Assembly (NCBI RefSeq): GCF_004297125.1
Contig: NZ_SCVD01000020.1
Coordinates: 124,001 to 188,000 of the forward strand
DNA: 64,000 bases
Source of the DNA: Phenylobacterium sp.
GTDB taxonomy: Bacteria > Pseudomonadota > Alphaproteobacteria > Caulobacterales > Caulobacteraceae
Reading direction: 5' to 3'
Shown: one piece after another, positions 8,027 through 18,075 of the stretch
How the letters are laid out: each line of letters starts with the position of its first letter
Position numbering within the stretch: position 1 is the stretch's first letter
Notes under the pieces: model-generated
What the model saw: the letters and a program-made list of their open reading frames with translations, nothing else
Told to the model about the DNA's origin: nothing
Database searches by the model: none
Program-made: the position numbers and the translations under genes

Positions 8027-10498
8027 ATGCCCCAGTCCCGTCTCGAGATGATCGACATTCCCATCCTCGGTATGACCTGCGCGAGCTGCGTCGGACGGGT
8101 GGAGGCGGCGATCGCAGGCGTGGCCGGCGTGGCCGCGGCGAGCGTCAACCTGGCCGCCGAGCGCGCCCGCGTCGAACTGACCCCGCAGGGCTCGGCGCAA
8201 GCCGTCGCCGACGCGATCCGCCGCGCCGGCTACGCGCCGATGGAGACGGTGGTCGAGCTCAAGATCGGCGGCATGAGCTGCGCCAGCTGCGTCGGACGTG
8301 TGGAGCGCGCGCTCGCCGCGGTCCGGGGCGTGCTCGGCGCGGAGGTGAACCTCGCCGCCGAGCGGGCGCGCGTGCGCGTGCTGGAGGGCGGCCCCGACCC
8401 CGCGACCCTGATCCTCGCCGTGACCGCCGCCGGCTATGAGGCCGCGCCGGCCGGATCGGCGACGCCCGAACGGGCCGATCGAGAGCAGGCGGCCCGCGCC
8501 GCCGAGATCTCCGGCCTGAAGCGCGCCGTAGTCGTGGCGGCGCTGGCCACGGCGCCCCTGTTCCTGCTGGAGATGGGCCGCCATTTCCTGCCGGGCGTCC
8601 ACTACTGGCTCGACGCGACGATCGGCGAGCAGCCCTGGCGCCGGATGAGCTTCGCGCTGGCGGCCCTGGTCCTCTTCGGGCCGGGCCTGCGCTTCTATCG
8701 CAAGGGCGTCCCGAACCTCCTGCGGCGCACCCCGGACATGAATTCGCTGGTGGTTCTCGGCGCGAGCGCCGCGTTCGCCTACTCGGCGGTGGCGACCTTC
8801 ACGCCCGGCCTTCTGCCGGCCGGCGCCGACCACGTCTACTACGAGGCGGCGGCGGTCATCGTGACCCTGATCCTGCTCGGGCGGCTGTTCGAGGCGCTGG
8901 CCAAGGGCCGCACGAGCGCGGCCATCCGCCGGCTGATGACCTTGCAGGCTAAGACCGCCCGCGTCGTGCGCGGTGGGCGCGAAACCGAGGTCCCGATCGC
9001 GGAGGTCCGCGCCGGCGACGTCGTCGCCGTTCGCCCGGGCGAGCGCGTGCCGGTCGACGGCGAGGTGACGGACGGCGCCTCTTTCGTCGACGAGTCCATG
9101 ATCCGCGGCGAACCCGTCCCCGTGGAGAAGGGGGCCGGCGACGAGGTCGTCGGCGGCACGGTCAACAAGACCGGCGCCTTCCGCTTCCGCGCGACCCGGG
9201 TGGGCGCCGACACCCTGCTCGCCCAGATCGTCCGCATGGTGGAGACCGCCCAGGGCGCCAAGCTGCCGATCCAGGCGCTGGTCGATCGGATCACCGGCCG
9301 GTTCGTGCCCACCGTCATCGTCGTCGCCGTGGCCACCTTCGCCGCCTGGCTCGCTTTCGGACCCAGCCCGGCCCTCGGCTTCGCCCTGGTCAATGCCGTC
9401 GCGGTGCTGATCATCGCCTGTCCCTGCGCCATGGGCCTGGCCACCCCGACCTCGATCATGGTGGGGACGGGCAAGGCCGCCGAGCTCGGCGTCCTCTTCC
9501 GCCGCGGCGAGGCGCTGCAGGCGCTGCGCGACGTCAAGGTCGTGGCCTTCGACAAGACCGGCACGCTGACCATGGGCCGGCCCGCGCTCACCGACCTGAT
9601 CCCGGCCGAGGGCTTCGCGGCCGACGAGGCGCTGCGGCTGGCCGCGGCGGTGGAGGCGCGCTCTGAGCACCCGATCGCAGCGGCCATCGTCGAAGCGGCG
9701 GCCGAGAGAGATCTCGCCTGGGGGGCCGCCGACGGCTTCGAAGCGGTCCCCGGCTTCGGCGCCGAGGCGTGGGTGGACGGCCGCCGCGTGCAGGTGGGCG
9801 CCGATCGCTACATGCTGCGCCTGGGCGTCGACGTCGCCGCCCTCGCGACCGAAGCCGCCCGCCTGGCCGCCGAGGCGCGGACGCCGCTGTTCATGGCCGT
9901 CGACGGCCGGCTGGCCGCCTTGATCGCGGTCGCCGACCCGATCAAGCCGACGACGCCGGCGGCGCTCGCGGCCCTGCACGCGGCCGGCCTCAAGGTGGCG
10001 ATGATCACCGGAGACAATGCGCGCACCGCCCGTGCGGTCGCCGACGCGCTGGGGATCGACCAGGTGGTCGCCGAGGTGCTGCCCGACGGCAAGGTCGCCG
10101 CCCTCGCGGCGCTCCGCGCCCGATACGGCGCGGCGGCGTTCGTGGGCGACGGGATCAACGACGCGCCGGCGCTCGCCGCCGCCGACGTCGGCATTGCGAT
10201 GGGCGCGGGCACGGACATCGCCATCGAGAGCGCCGACGTCGTGCTGATGCGCGGCGACCTCACGGCCGTGGCCACGGCGGCGAGCCTGAGCCGCGCCACC
10301 CTCGCCAACATCCGCCAGAACCTGGCCTGGGCGTTCGGCTACAACGTGCTCCTGATCCCGCTGGCCGCGGGCGTGCTCTACCCGGCCTTCGGCCTCACCC
10401 TCTCGCCGATGATCGCGGCCGGCGCCATGGCGCTCTCCAGCGTCAGCGTGTTGGCCAACGCGCTGCGGCTGCGGGGCTTCCATCCCGCGGCCGTGTGA
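8027..10498 (+). CDS. copA: Cu(I)-exporting P1B-type ATPase (CopA)
   Basis: The product of 823 residues pumps Cu(I) from cytoplasm to periplasm. It has two N-terminal HMA domains (GMTCASC at about residue 14 and GMSCASC at about 81), eight membrane helices, the CPC metal-channel motif (about 464), phosphorylation motif DKTGT (about 508), SEHP, and GDGINDAP (about 706). CPC followed by MGLATP and the C-terminal MALSSVSV segment fit the Cu(I) subgroup. It is preceded by a CueR promoter, so it is probably induced by copper. It converges with copB, whose stop lies three bases downstream. The symbol here means the ATPase, not the multicopper oxidase also called CopA. Confidence 0.93.
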   Translation: MPQSRLEMIDIPILGMTCASCVGRVEAAIAGVAGVAAASVNLAAERARVELTPQGSAQAVADAIRRAGYAPMETVVELKIGGMSCASCVGRVERALAAVRGVLGAEVNLAAERARVRVLEGGPDPATLILAVTAAGYEAAPAGSATPERADREQAARAAEISGLKRAVVVAALATAPLFLLEMGRHFLPGVHYWLDATIGEQPWRRMSFALAALVLFGPGLRFYRKGVPNLLRRTPDMNSLVVLGASAAFAYSAVATFTPGLLPAGADHVYYEAAAVIVTLILLGRLFEALAKGRTSAAIRRLMTLQAKTARVVRGGRETEVPIAEVRAGDVVAVRPGERVPVDGEVTDGASFVDESMIRGEPVPVEKGAGDEVVGGTVNKTGAFRFRATRVGADTLLAQIVRMVETAQGAKLPIQALVDRITGRFVPTVIVVAVATFAAWLAFGPSPALGFALVNAVAVLIIACPCAMGLATPTSIMVGTGKAAELGVLFRRGEALQALRDVKVVAFDKTGTLTMGRPALTDLIPAEGFAADEALRLAAAVEARSEHPIAAAIVEAAAERDLAWGAADGFEAVPGFGAEAWVDGRRVQVGADRYMLRLGVDVAALATEAARLAAEARTPLFMAVDGRLAALIAVADPIKPTTPAALAALHAAGLKVAMITGDNARTARAVADALGIDQVVAEVLPDGKVAALAALRARYGAAAFVGDGINDAPALAAADVGIAMGAGTDIAIESADVVLMRGDLTAVATAASLSRATLANIRQNLAWAFGYNVLLIPLAAGVLYPAFGLTLSPMIAAGAMALSSVSVLANALRLRGFHPAAV

Positions 10499-10501
10499 GG
10501 T

Positions 10502-11587
10502 TCAGAACCAGGCCCGCAGACCGACGACGAAGCGCGTGTCGCTTGCGTCCTCGCCGGCGGCGCGGGCGAAACGGGCGGTGTCGCCGACCTTGCGGCTCCA
10601 GACCACGCCGACATAGGGCGCGAACTCCCGGCGAATCTCATAGCGCAGCCGCAGACCCGCCTCGACGTCCGAGAGGCCCGAGCCGACACCGCGGGAAGGG
10701 ATGTCTGCTGCTGAAAAGTTGAGCTCCGCACGCGGCTGCAACACCAGCCGCTGCGCCAGCCGGAAGTCGTAGGTCCCCTCCGCCCGGCCGAGGAGCTCGC
10801 CCTTGTTGGAGAGGAACAGCGCCCCTTCCGCCTCGAACCAGTAGGGGAGCAGGCTCTCGAAGCCGATCACGGCATAGGTGCGCTGCGGCCCCGGCTCGAA
10901 ATCGTGGCGCACGCCGACCTGCAGGTCGGTGTAGACGCCGACGGCGCGGGAGTAGAGCACCTGGGCCTCGGCGTCCTCGGCGCCGTCATCCCAGCTTCCC
11001 TCGCCCTCCGATTTCAGGACGAGGCGGTTCACGTCGCCGCCGAACCAGGCCTCCAGGTCCCAGTGATAGCCGCCGCCGGACCCCAGGCGGGCCTCGGACA
11101 TGTTGGCCATCACCTTGGAGAGCCGGGTTCCGCCGTGCTCCTGTCGCAGGATCGCGCGGCCCTCGGCCATCGGACCCGCGCCGTAAACACGGTCTGCGCC
11201 GAACTCGGCGGGCGGCGCCGGCGGGGCCTCCGCGCCCACCGGCAGGTCGGCCCCGGTCTGGGTCACGGCCGGCGCCGCTGCGTGTGCGGCGTGCGGGTCC
11301 GCGGGCGGCGCCGGCATCGTGTGGCCCGCGTGCGGATCGGCGGCGGGCGGCCCGGCCTGGGCCGTGTGACCCGCGTGGGGATCGGCCGTCGGGGCCGGCA
11401 TCGTATGGCCGGCGTGCGGATCGGCGGTCGGCGGCGGCGCGGGCTTCGCGGCCGGGGCCGCATGCCCCGCATGCGGATCGGCCGTCGGCGCCGGCCTGGC
11501 GTGGCCGGCGTGCGGATCGGGGGTCTGGGCCAGGGCCGGGGCCGCGAAGAGGGTCGGAACCAGGGCCATGCAGATCAGACGGCTCAT
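10502..11587 (-). CDS. copB: outer-membrane copper resistance protein CopB, with DPHAGH repeats
   Basis: The product of 361 residues has a signal peptide (to about residue 20) and then a low-complexity His-rich linker with six repeats built on DPHAGH (last one DPHAAH), separated by Pro/Ala runs. The C-terminal two thirds is the CopB/PcoB beta-barrel domain (WDLEAWFGGDVNRL motif, aromatic C-terminal WF). CopB works with the periplasmic multicopper oxidase in copper sequestration or export. Its start overlaps the oxidase stop by four bases. The repeats are likely metal ligands, by inference from His spacing. Confidence 0.88.
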   Translation of the reverse strand: MSRLICMALVPTLFAAPALAQTPDPHAGHARPAPTADPHAGHAAPAAKPAPPPTADPHAGHTMPAPTADPHAGHTAQAGPPAADPHAGHTMPAPPADPHAAHAAAPAVTQTGADLPVGAEAPPAPPAEFGADRVYGAGPMAEGRAILRQEHGGTRLSKVMANMSEARLGSGGGYHWDLEAWFGGDVNRLVLKSEGEGSWDDGAEDAEAQVLYSRAVGVYTDLQVGVRHDFEPGPQRTYAVIGFESLLPYWFEAEGALFLSNKGELLGRAEGTYDFRLAQRLVLQPRAELNFSAADIPSRGVGSGLSDVEAGLRLRYEIRREFAPYVGVVWSRKVGDTARFARAAGEDASDTRFVVGLRAWF

Positions 11588-13413
11588 GCGGCGGCTCCAT
11601 CCAGGGGCCGCACGGCGAACACCTGAAACATCCCGGCGTGCATGTGGTACATCATGTGGCAGTGGAAGGCCCAGTCGCCGGGCTCGGCGGTGATGTCGAA
11701 GCTGACCTTTCCCCCCGGCAGGACATTCACCGTGTGCTTGCGCGGCATGTGGCCCACCGGCCCGTGGGTCAGTTCGAAGAAGTGGCCGTGCAGGTGGATC
11801 GGGTGGGTCATCATGGTGTCGTTGACCAGGGTGACTCGGACCCGCTCGCCCTTGCGGAAGCTGTACGGCTTCGGACCGTCGCTGAACTTCATCCCGTCGA
11901 AGCCCCAGATGAAGCGCTCCATGTTGCCGGTCAGGCGGATTTCCAGGCCGCGCGACGGGGCGCGCGTGTCCGGATTGGGCTCCAGGGCGATGAGGTCCGT
12001 GTAGACCAGCACGCGATGCCCGACGCTCTCCAGCCCCTGCCCCGGCTCGCCGGTCCGGTCCATGGGCGACGGTGCGATCGACTGCACGCCCGGGCCCATC
12101 TTCACCTGCGGCGCGTTGAGCGGATCGCGCATGGACATCTCCATGCCGCCCATGTCGCCCATGGCGTCGGACCCTCGCACTCTCGGCGGCGCCATTCCGG
12201 GGGCGGGCTGCGCCGCGCCGGCCGGGGCATGGCCCATCGCCGCGTGATCCGCGCCCGCCGCCGCCGGCGCGCCGGCCTGGACGCCGCCGTGGCCGGCGTG
12301 CGTGCCCATGCCCATGTCCTTCATCGTCCCGAGCGGCCGTTGGCGCAGCGGCGGGACTGCCGCGGTCATGCCCGGTCGCGGGGACAGGGTCGCCCGGCCC
12401 ATGCCGGAACGGTCCACGGCCTCGGAGACCAGGGTGTAGGCGCGATCCTCGGTCGGCTGCACGATCACGTCGTAGGTCTCGGCGTTGCCGATCTGGAATT
12501 CGTCGACCTCCACCGGGCGCACGTTCTGGCCGTCGGCCGCCACCACGGTGAGCTTCAGGCCGGGGATGCGGACGTTGAAGATCGTCTGGGCGCCGGCGTT
12601 GATGAAGCGCAGGCGCACCCGCTCGCCGGGCGTGAACAGCGCCGTCCAGTTGTCCTCAGCGCCGTGGCCGTTGATCAGGAACTTGTAGACCGCGCCCGTG
12701 ACGTCGGAGATGTCGGTAGGGTCCATCAGCGTCTTGGACCACTCCTTCCGCTCCTGCAGCGTCTGGTCCCGCCCCGCCAGCAGGCCCGCGATGGTCTGGC
12801 GTTGATAGTTGAAGGTCCCAGACTGCTGCTTCAGCCGCTGGAAGATGCGGTGGGGATGCATGAAGCTGTAGTCCGACAGCACCACCACGTGCTCGCGGTC
12901 GTAGGCCACCGGATCCGGGCCGGCCGGGTCGATCACGATGGGCCCGTAGTGGCCCTCCTGCTCCTGCAGGCCCGAGTGGCTGTGGTACCAGTAGGTGCCG
13001 CTCTGGATGACCGGGAACTCGTAGACAAAGGTCTCGCCGGGCTTGATGCCGGGGAAGCTGACGCCCGGCACGCCGTCCATCTGGAACGGCACCAGCAGCC
13101 CGTGCCAGTGGATCGAGGTGTCCTCATCCAGGGTGTTGGTCACCGAAAGGCGGACCTTCTGGCCCTCCTTCAGGCGGATCAGCGGCGCGGGCACGGTGCC
13201 GTTGATGGTGACCGCGTGCCCGCGGCGGCCGTCGACGGTCAGCGCGCTGTGGCCGATCGTGAGCTTTATGTCCTCCCCGGAGAGCGTGGGCAGCGTGGGC
13301 AGGCCAGGCGCGGCGCTGAGCGCCCACCCGGGCAGGAGGCCGGCGGCGGCGAGGCCGCCGCCCGCCAGGGTCGCGCCGCGCAGGAGTGCTCGGCGGCTGA
13401 GAAGATCGTGCAT
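11584..13413 (-). CDS. pcoA: periplasmic multicopper oxidase of the CopA/PcoA copper-resistance type
   Basis: The product of 609 residues carries a twin-arginine signal (SRRALLRG, then a hydrophobic stretch) for folded export. Copper ligands are visible: HWHG (102-105), HSH (144-146), HPIHLHGH near the C-terminus and HCHMMYHMHAGM (from 584), giving type 1, 2 and 3 centres. A Met/His-rich insert (about 370-450: MGMGTHAGHGG, MGDMGGMEMSM) is typical of PcoA and may hold extra Cu(I). It oxidises Cu(I) in the periplasm. It is the first gene of a two-gene operon with copB and is divergent from copC. Confidence 0.92.
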   Translation of the reverse strand: MHDLLSRRALLRGATLAGGGLAAAGLLPGWALSAAPGLPTLPTLSGEDIKLTIGHSALTVDGRRGHAVTINGTVPAPLIRLKEGQKVRLSVTNTLDEDTSIHWHGLLVPFQMDGVPGVSFPGIKPGETFVYEFPVIQSGTYWYHSHSGLQEQEGHYGPIVIDPAGPDPVAYDREHVVVLSDYSFMHPHRIFQRLKQQSGTFNYQRQTIAGLLAGRDQTLQERKEWSKTLMDPTDISDVTGAVYKFLINGHGAEDNWTALFTPGERVRLRFINAGAQTIFNVRIPGLKLTVVAADGQNVRPVEVDEFQIGNAETYDVIVQPTEDRAYTLVSEAVDRSGMGRATLSPRPGMTAAVPPLRQRPLGTMKDMGMGTHAGHGGVQAGAPAAAGADHAAMGHAPAGAAQPAPGMAPPRVRGSDAMGDMGGMEMSMRDPLNAPQVKMGPGVQSIAPSPMDRTGEPGQGLESVGHRVLVYTDLIALEPNPDTRAPSRGLEIRLTGNMERFIWGFDGMKFSDGPKPYSFRKGERVRVTLVNDTMMTHPIHLHGHFFELTHGPVGHMPRKHTVNVLPGGKVSFDITAEPGDWAFHCHMMYHMHAGMFQVFAVRPLDGAAA

Positions 13414-13529
13414 CGTCCGTCCCGGAGGTTCACCGCGGCCCCGCGGTGCGAGGCGACATGGCCAGTATACGCACGAGGTCGGCTGCGCCCCTCAAAAAGC
13501 GATTGCGGCGGGCCCGTCATCCTGTCGCG

Positions 13530-13578
13530 TGAGGGACTGGAGGTTGGCCGCGCGTACAACCCGGTGAGGCGTCCCTCA
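13530..13578. promoter_or_regulatory. inverted repeat in pcoA-copC divergent promoter region
   Basis: TGAGGGAC at 13530-13537 and GTCCCTCA at 13571-13578 are a perfect eight-base inverted repeat spaced 33 bases apart, just upstream of copC. It could be two half-sites for a regulator such as a CopR-like protein. No regulator gene of that kind is in the window. Confidence 0.35.
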
Positions 13579-13597
13579 ACCCTGCGGAGATATCGGA

Positions 13598-13954
13598 ATG
13601 ACGTTCAGAACCCCCGTCGCGCTGGCCGTCGCCGCGAGCGCCCTGCTCGTCGGCAGCCACGCCTCCGCCCATGCAAAGCTGGTGAGTTCCAGTCCCGCGG
13701 CCAATGCGGCATCGCCCGCCCCCGCCCAGATCCAGCTGCAGTTCAATGAGAAGCTGCAGGCGAAGTTCTCCGGCTTCGAGGTCTCCTCGAAAGGCGCAGC
13801 CGTGCCGGTGAAGGTGGCCCCAGGCAAGGACGGGCTTTCGCTGGTCGGGACGCCCGCACGGCCGCTGAGCGCCGGCGTCTATGAGGTGAAGTGGCACGCG
13901 GTGACCGCGGACACCCATCGCATGCAGGGCGCCTTCAACTTCACCGTGCGCTGA
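13598..13954 (+). CDS. copC: periplasmic copper-binding protein CopC
   Basis: The product of 118 residues has a signal peptide cleaved at ASA (after about residue 24), so the mature protein begins HAKL. The N-terminal His is a Cu(II) ligand in CopC. The beta-sandwich family pattern ends VTADTHRMQGAFNFTV, supplying the second conserved His and Asp. It delivers or binds copper in the periplasm and is followed after 10 bases by copD. Confidence 0.9.
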   Translation: MTFRTPVALAVAASALLVGSHASAHAKLVSSSPAANAASPAPAQIQLQFNEKLQAKFSGFEVSSKGAAVPVKVAPGKDGLSLVGTPARPLSAGVYEVKWHAVTADTHRMQGAFNFTVR

Positions 13955-13964
13955 CGGCGCGCGC

Positions 13965-14876
13965 ATGCACGCCGCCGTCGTCGCCCTGCGCCTCCTGCAG
14001 TTTGCGGCCGCCGTCGTGCTCTTCGGCGCGCCGCTCTTCCTGCTCTACGGCCTGAAGGCCCCTGCGCGGGATGCGCTGCCATGGCCACGGCCGCTCGCCA
14101 TCGGCGCCGGCCTGGCGCTGTGCGCCGGGGCCGTGGCCGGGCTGCTCGCGCAGACGGCCGTGATGGCTGGTGACCCTTCGGCCGCATGGGACGGCGCGCT
14201 CCTGATGAGCGTCGGCGTCGAGACCCCCTTCGGCCGCGCGGCCCTCGCCCGCGCCGTGGCCGCCATGGCGGCGCTCGTGCTGGTCTTGGTCATGACGCCC
14301 GGCCGTCGCCTGTGGTGGGCGCTCAGCGTCCTGGGCGCCGCCGCCGTGGCCAGCCTTGCCTGGAGCGGCCACGGGGCCGCCACCGAGGGCCCCGGGAGTC
14401 TCGTCCATCTGGTCGCCGACATCCTGCACCTCCTGGCGGCCGGGGTCTGGATCGGGGCCCTCGCCGCCTTCGGACTTCTGCTTCGCGCCAAGCCCTTCGG
14501 CGTCCTGCAGGCGCGGGCGTTGCACGGCGCGCTCGCCGGCTTCTCCGGCGTCGGCTCGGCGGTGGTCGCCACCCTGGTCCTGACCGGCCTCGTCAACAGC
14601 TGGTTCCTGGTCGGCCCGCAGGGCCTGGCGCGCCTCGCCGCCACCGGCTGGGGCGTCCTCATGCTCGCCAAGCTGGCCGTCTTCGCCGTCATGCTGGGCC
14701 TGGCCGCGGTGAACCGCTTCCGCCTGACGCCCGCCTTGGCCGCCGGCGCGGCGTCGGGCGATCCCGCGGCGCTGGCCGGCTTGCGCCGCAGCCTCGCGCT
14801 CGAGACCGGCGCGGCCGTCCTCGTCCTGGCGCTGGTCGCCGCGCTCGGCACGCTCCCGCCTCCGGCCGCCGCTTGA
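13965..14876 (+). CDS. copD: copper resistance membrane protein CopD
   Basis: The product of 303 residues is an integral membrane protein with about eight helices, of the CopD/PcoD family, thought to move copper across the inner membrane with CopC. The middle contains SLAWSGHGAATEGPGSLVHLVADILHL-type sequence with conserved His in membrane helices. It directly follows copC. Confidence 0.85.
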   Translation: MHAAVVALRLLQFAAAVVLFGAPLFLLYGLKAPARDALPWPRPLAIGAGLALCAGAVAGLLAQTAVMAGDPSAAWDGALLMSVGVETPFGRAALARAVAAMAALVLVLVMTPGRRLWWALSVLGAAAVASLAWSGHGAATEGPGSLVHLVADILHLLAAGVWIGALAAFGLLLRAKPFGVLQARALHGALAGFSGVGSAVVATLVLTGLVNSWFLVGPQGLARLAATGWGVLMLAKLAVFAVMLGLAAVNRFRLTPALAAGAASGDPAALAGLRRSLALETGAAVLVLALVAALGTLPPPAAA

Positions 14877-14920
14877 GGGAAGTCAAAGACAACTGCGCGC
14901 CGAAGGCTCATGATGAGCCC

Positions 14921-15250
14921 ATGATCGCGCGGCTGTTTGCGCTCCTCGCCGTCCTGGCCCTGGCCCTCAGCCCGCTCAACGCGGCGGCGGCCGCGCGCGC
15001 CTGCGAGCACATGGACGCCGCCGCGGCCATGGCGGACATGCCGTGCTGCGATCCCGACCCATCTGCGCCCATGGACCCGGCCTGCGCGGCGAAGTGCGTG
15101 GTGATGGCCGGGGTCGTCGCCGACCTGCCGACGTCGCTGGTGGTCGATCGGCCGGCCGCGACCTGGACCGCCTATGCCGTCCCGGGCGCACAGTTGCTGC
15201 ACGCCCATCCGCCGCCGCCGCTGGAACGACCACCGCGACCGCTCGCCTGA
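14921..15250 (+). CDS. small secreted Cys/Met-rich protein of the copper operon
   Basis: The product of 109 residues begins at ATG 14921 with a signal peptide (MIARLFALLAVLALALSPL). The short mature chain has a metal-ligand-like patch: HMDAAAAMADMPCCDPD then MDPACAAKCVVM. A Pro/His-rich C-terminus follows. I do not recognise a named family. Position between copD and the CusCBA-type genes suggests a periplasmic copper-binding or thiol protein. Confidence 0.6.
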   Translation: MIARLFALLAVLALALSPLNAAAAARACEHMDAAAAMADMPCCDPDPSAPMDPACAAKCVVMAGVVADLPTSLVVDRPAATWTAYAVPGAQLLHAHPPPPLERPPRPLA

Positions 15251-15340
15251 AGCGCGCCGCCGGCCAGCCCCGAGGCTCCGCCGGCGCGTGAGACTGCGCG
15301 CGCCTTCGGGCGCTTGGTTCCGCGTCGTCAGGACGATTCC

Positions 15341-16612
15341 ATGACCTTGTTGTCCCCCCGAGCCCGGCGGCGACGCCGTCGCGCTCGCTGGCCCGGCCTC
15401 GCGGCCGCCGCGGCCTGGCTGGTCGCCGCACCCGCGGCCGCCGCGCCGATCACGCTCGCCGCCGCCCTCGACCGCGCCGAGGCCCAGGCCCCCGAACTGC
15501 AGGCCGCCGCCCTGCAGGAGGAGGCCGCGCGCGCGGCCTCGCGGGCCGCCGGCGCCCTGCCGGACCCGAAGCTGCAGCTCGGACTCGAGAACGTGCCGGT
15601 CTCAGGCCGCGGGGCGGGCCGCTTCGACGCCGAGGAGATGACCATGGCCCGCTTCGGCCTGACGCAGGACCTCCCCAACGCGGCCAAGCGGGCGGCCGAG
15701 CGCGAACGCGCCCAGACGGGCATCGCCGCGGCCCTGGCCGCCCGGCGGGCGAGCGGACGCGAGGTCCGCGCCGCGGCGGCCGCCGCCTGGGTCGACCTCT
15801 ACTATGCGCAACGACGGCTCGCGGCGCTCGACCAGGCGGTGGCGACGCTGAGTCCGCTCTGGGACGCGGCCTTCGCCAGCGTGGCGTCGGGCGCCGCGCG
15901 ACCCGCCGCCGGCCCGGAGGGGCGGCGCCTGCGCGCCGAACTCGCCGACCGCCGCAGCGAACTGGTCGCCGCCGTCGCCGTCGCGCGCGTCCGCCTGGCG
16001 CGCTGGACCGGCGACCCGGCGGCGGAGCCGACGGGAACCCCGCCGCCGCTCGAGCTCGACGTCGCAGCCTTGCGCGCCGGCCTCGACCGCCATCCGCTGA
16101 TCGAGGCCCGCGACGCCTCGGTCCGCCAGGCGGGCGCCGAGGTCGACCTGGCGCGCGCCGGCAAGCGCCCGGACCTTGGCCTGGAGTTCGCCTACCAGCG
16201 CCGCGACCCGATGTTCGGGGACATGGTCTCGGTCGGGGTGACGGTGAGCCTGCCGGTCTTCGCCCGCACCCGCCAGGAGCCGATCATCGCGGCGCGGACC
16301 GCAACCTTCGGCCAGGCACGGGCCGAACGCGAGGCCGCCGCGCGCGCCCTGGCCGCCGAGCTCGAGGCGGGTCTCGCCGACCACGCCATGCTGCGGGAAC
16401 AGTGGCTACGGGCGCGCGACACCCTTCTGCCGCTGGCGCGGACCCGGGCCGACCTGGAGACCGCCAGCTACGCCGCCGGGCGCGCGGGCGTGCCTGAAGT
16501 CACCGAGGCGCTCAGCGCCCGCGCCGAGGCGCAACTCACCCTGCTCGAGCGCGAGGCCGCCTTGGCCCGGGCGACCGCGCGGCTCACACACACCCTGGGG
16601 AGCGATCGATGA
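15341..16612 (+). CDS. cusC: TolC/CusC-family outer-membrane efflux protein
   Basis: The product of 423 residues has an Arg-rich N-terminus, then a signal-like hydrophobic stretch (to about residue 33), and two repeats of the outer-membrane efflux protein fold rich in Ala/Arg/Glu coiled coils (for example ITLAAALDRAEAQAPELQAAAL and RPDLGLEFAYQRRDPMFGD). It forms the outer-membrane duct of the RND pump encoded next. The ATG at 15341 has AGGA upstream; a TTG 27 bases earlier is possible. Its stop overlaps cusB as ATGA. Confidence 0.85.
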   Translation: MTLLSPRARRRRRRARWPGLAAAAAWLVAAPAAAAPITLAAALDRAEAQAPELQAAALQEEAARAASRAAGALPDPKLQLGLENVPVSGRGAGRFDAEEMTMARFGLTQDLPNAAKRAAERERAQTGIAAALAARRASGREVRAAAAAAWVDLYYAQRRLAALDQAVATLSPLWDAAFASVASGAARPAAGPEGRRLRAELADRRSELVAAVAVARVRLARWTGDPAAEPTGTPPPLELDVAALRAGLDRHPLIEARDASVRQAGAEVDLARAGKRPDLGLEFAYQRRDPMFGDMVSVGVTVSLPVFARTRQEPIIAARTATFGQARAEREAAARALAAELEAGLADHAMLREQWLRARDTLLPLARTRADLETASYAAGRAGVPEVTEALSARAEAQLTLLEREAALARATARLTHTLGSDR

Positions 16613-18075
16613 CCCGCTTCAACATGTCTCCAGTCGCGCTCGCCGCCGCGGCCGGCCTCGCCGTCGCCGCCCTCGCCGGCGGCGTCCTGATCGGCCGGGC
16701 GACGGCGCCCGCGGACGCTCCGGCGCCGGCGGCGGCCGGCCGCGAGGTGCTCTACTGGTACGACCCCATGAACCCGGGCCAGCGCTTCGCGCGCCCCGGC
16801 AAGTCGCCGTTCATGGACATGCCGCTGCAGCCGAAATACGCCGACGACGCGGCGTCGGATCCCGGCGTCGCCATCGATCCGGCGCAGACGCAGAGCCTGG
16901 GCCTGCGCCTGGCCAGGGCTCAGCGCGGCGCGTTGCCGGGCGGTCTCAGCGCCACGGGCGTGATCGACTTCAACGAACGTGACGTCGCCGTGGTGCAGTC
17001 CAGGGCCTCGGGCTTCGTGCAGCGGGTCTACGGCCGCGCCCCCGGCGACGTCGTGGGCGCGGGCGCGCCCCTGGCGGACATCCTCGTGCCCGACTGGGCG
17101 GGCGCCCAGGCCGAGTTCCTGGCCGTGCGGCGATCGGGCGATGCGGCCCTGATCCGCGCGAGCCGCCAGCGCCTGCAGCTGCTGGGCATGCCCCCCGGCC
17201 TGATCGCGGCCGTGGAACGCGGCGGGCGCGTGCGGGACGTGACCACCGTCGTCATGCCCTCGGGCGGGGTGATCCGCACGCTCTCGGTCCGCGACGGGAT
17301 GACCGTGACAGCGGGGCAGACCCTGGCCGAGATCAACGGCCTCGGCCGGGTCTGGCTGAACGCGGCGGCGCCCGAGGCGATGGCGGGCCAGATCCGCGTC
17401 GGCGAAGCGGCCAGCGCCACCCTTGCCGCCTATCCCGGCGAGGCCTTCGGCGGCCGGGTGACGGCGATCCTGCCGCAGGTCCAGCCGGACAGCCGCACGC
17501 TCACGGTCAGGATCGAGCTGCCCAACGCAGGCGGCCGGTTGCGGCCCGGCATGTTCGCCACGGTGCGGTTCGGCGGTGTGGGGCAGTCCGCGCTGCTCGT
17601 CCCCACCGAGGCGGTGATCCGCACCGGACGGCGCACGCTGGTCATGCTGGCGGGGCCGCGCGGGACCTATCAGCCGGCGGAAATCCGGACCGGGCGTGAG
17701 GCGGGCGGCCAGACCGAGGTGCTGGCCGGCCTGCGCGAAGGCGAACAGGTCGTGGCCTCCGGCCAGTTCCTCATCGACAGCGAAGCCAGCCTGTCCGGCG
17801 TCGCGGCCCGTCCGATCGGCGACGCGCCCCCCGCTCGCGCCGCGGCGTCCCTGATCGAAGGCGTCGGCCGCGTGGAGCAGATCACGGCGAGCCAGGTGAC
17901 CCTGAGCCACAACGCCATCCCGGCCGTGCAGTGGCCGGCCATGACCATGTCGTTCCGGCTCGGCGATCCACACCTGGCCCATGCGGTGAAGCCGGGCGAG
18001 CAGGTGACCTTCGCCTTCGAGCAAACGGCGAGCGGTCCGATCGTGCGCCGGCTCGAGCGGAGGCCCGCGCGATGA
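16609..18075 (+). CDS. cusB: CusB-type periplasmic adaptor with N-terminal metal-binding and C-terminal CusF-like domains
   Basis: The product of 488 residues joins the RND pump to the outer-membrane duct. After an N-terminal membrane anchor or signal (12-34) comes a heavy-metal-binding segment ([12 protein letters not shown] then [10 protein letters not shown], about 45-80), with the Met ligands known from CusB. The lipoyl/beta-barrel adaptor core follows. The last ~80 residues ([11 protein letters not shown]) match CusF, a Cu(I)/Ag(I) chaperone, so the chaperone is fused to the adaptor. A stand-alone cusF also occurs downstream. Stop and start overlap with cusA. Confidence 0.9.
   Translation: MTRFNMSPVALAAAAGLAVAALAGGVLIGRATAPADAPAPAAAGREVLYWYDPMNPGQRFARPGKSPFMDMPLQPKYADDAASDPGVAIDPAQTQSLGLRLARAQRGALPGGLSATGVIDFNERDVAVVQSRASGFVQRVYGRAPGDVVGAGAPLADILVPDWAGAQAEFLAVRRSGDAALIRASRQRLQLLGMPPGLIAAVERGGRVRDVTTVVMPSGGVIRTLSVRDGMTVTAGQTLAEINGLGRVWLNAAAPEAMAGQIRVGEAASATLAAYPGEAFGGRVTAILPQVQPDSRTLTVRIELPNAGGRLRPGMFATVRFGGVGQSALLVPTEAVIRTGRRTLVMLAGPRGTYQPAEIRTGREAGGQTEVLAGLREGEQVVASGQFLIDSEASLSGVAARPIGDAPPARAAASLIEGVGRVEQITASQVTLSHNAIPAVQWPAMTMSFRLGDPHLAHAVKPGEQVTFAFEQTASGPIVRRLERRPAR

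Noticed and set aside
11284..11530. Possible CRISPR array from the regularly repeated DNA in copB
   Set aside because: The repeats are imperfect, in frame, and encode DPHAGH units; no cas genes or leader are present.
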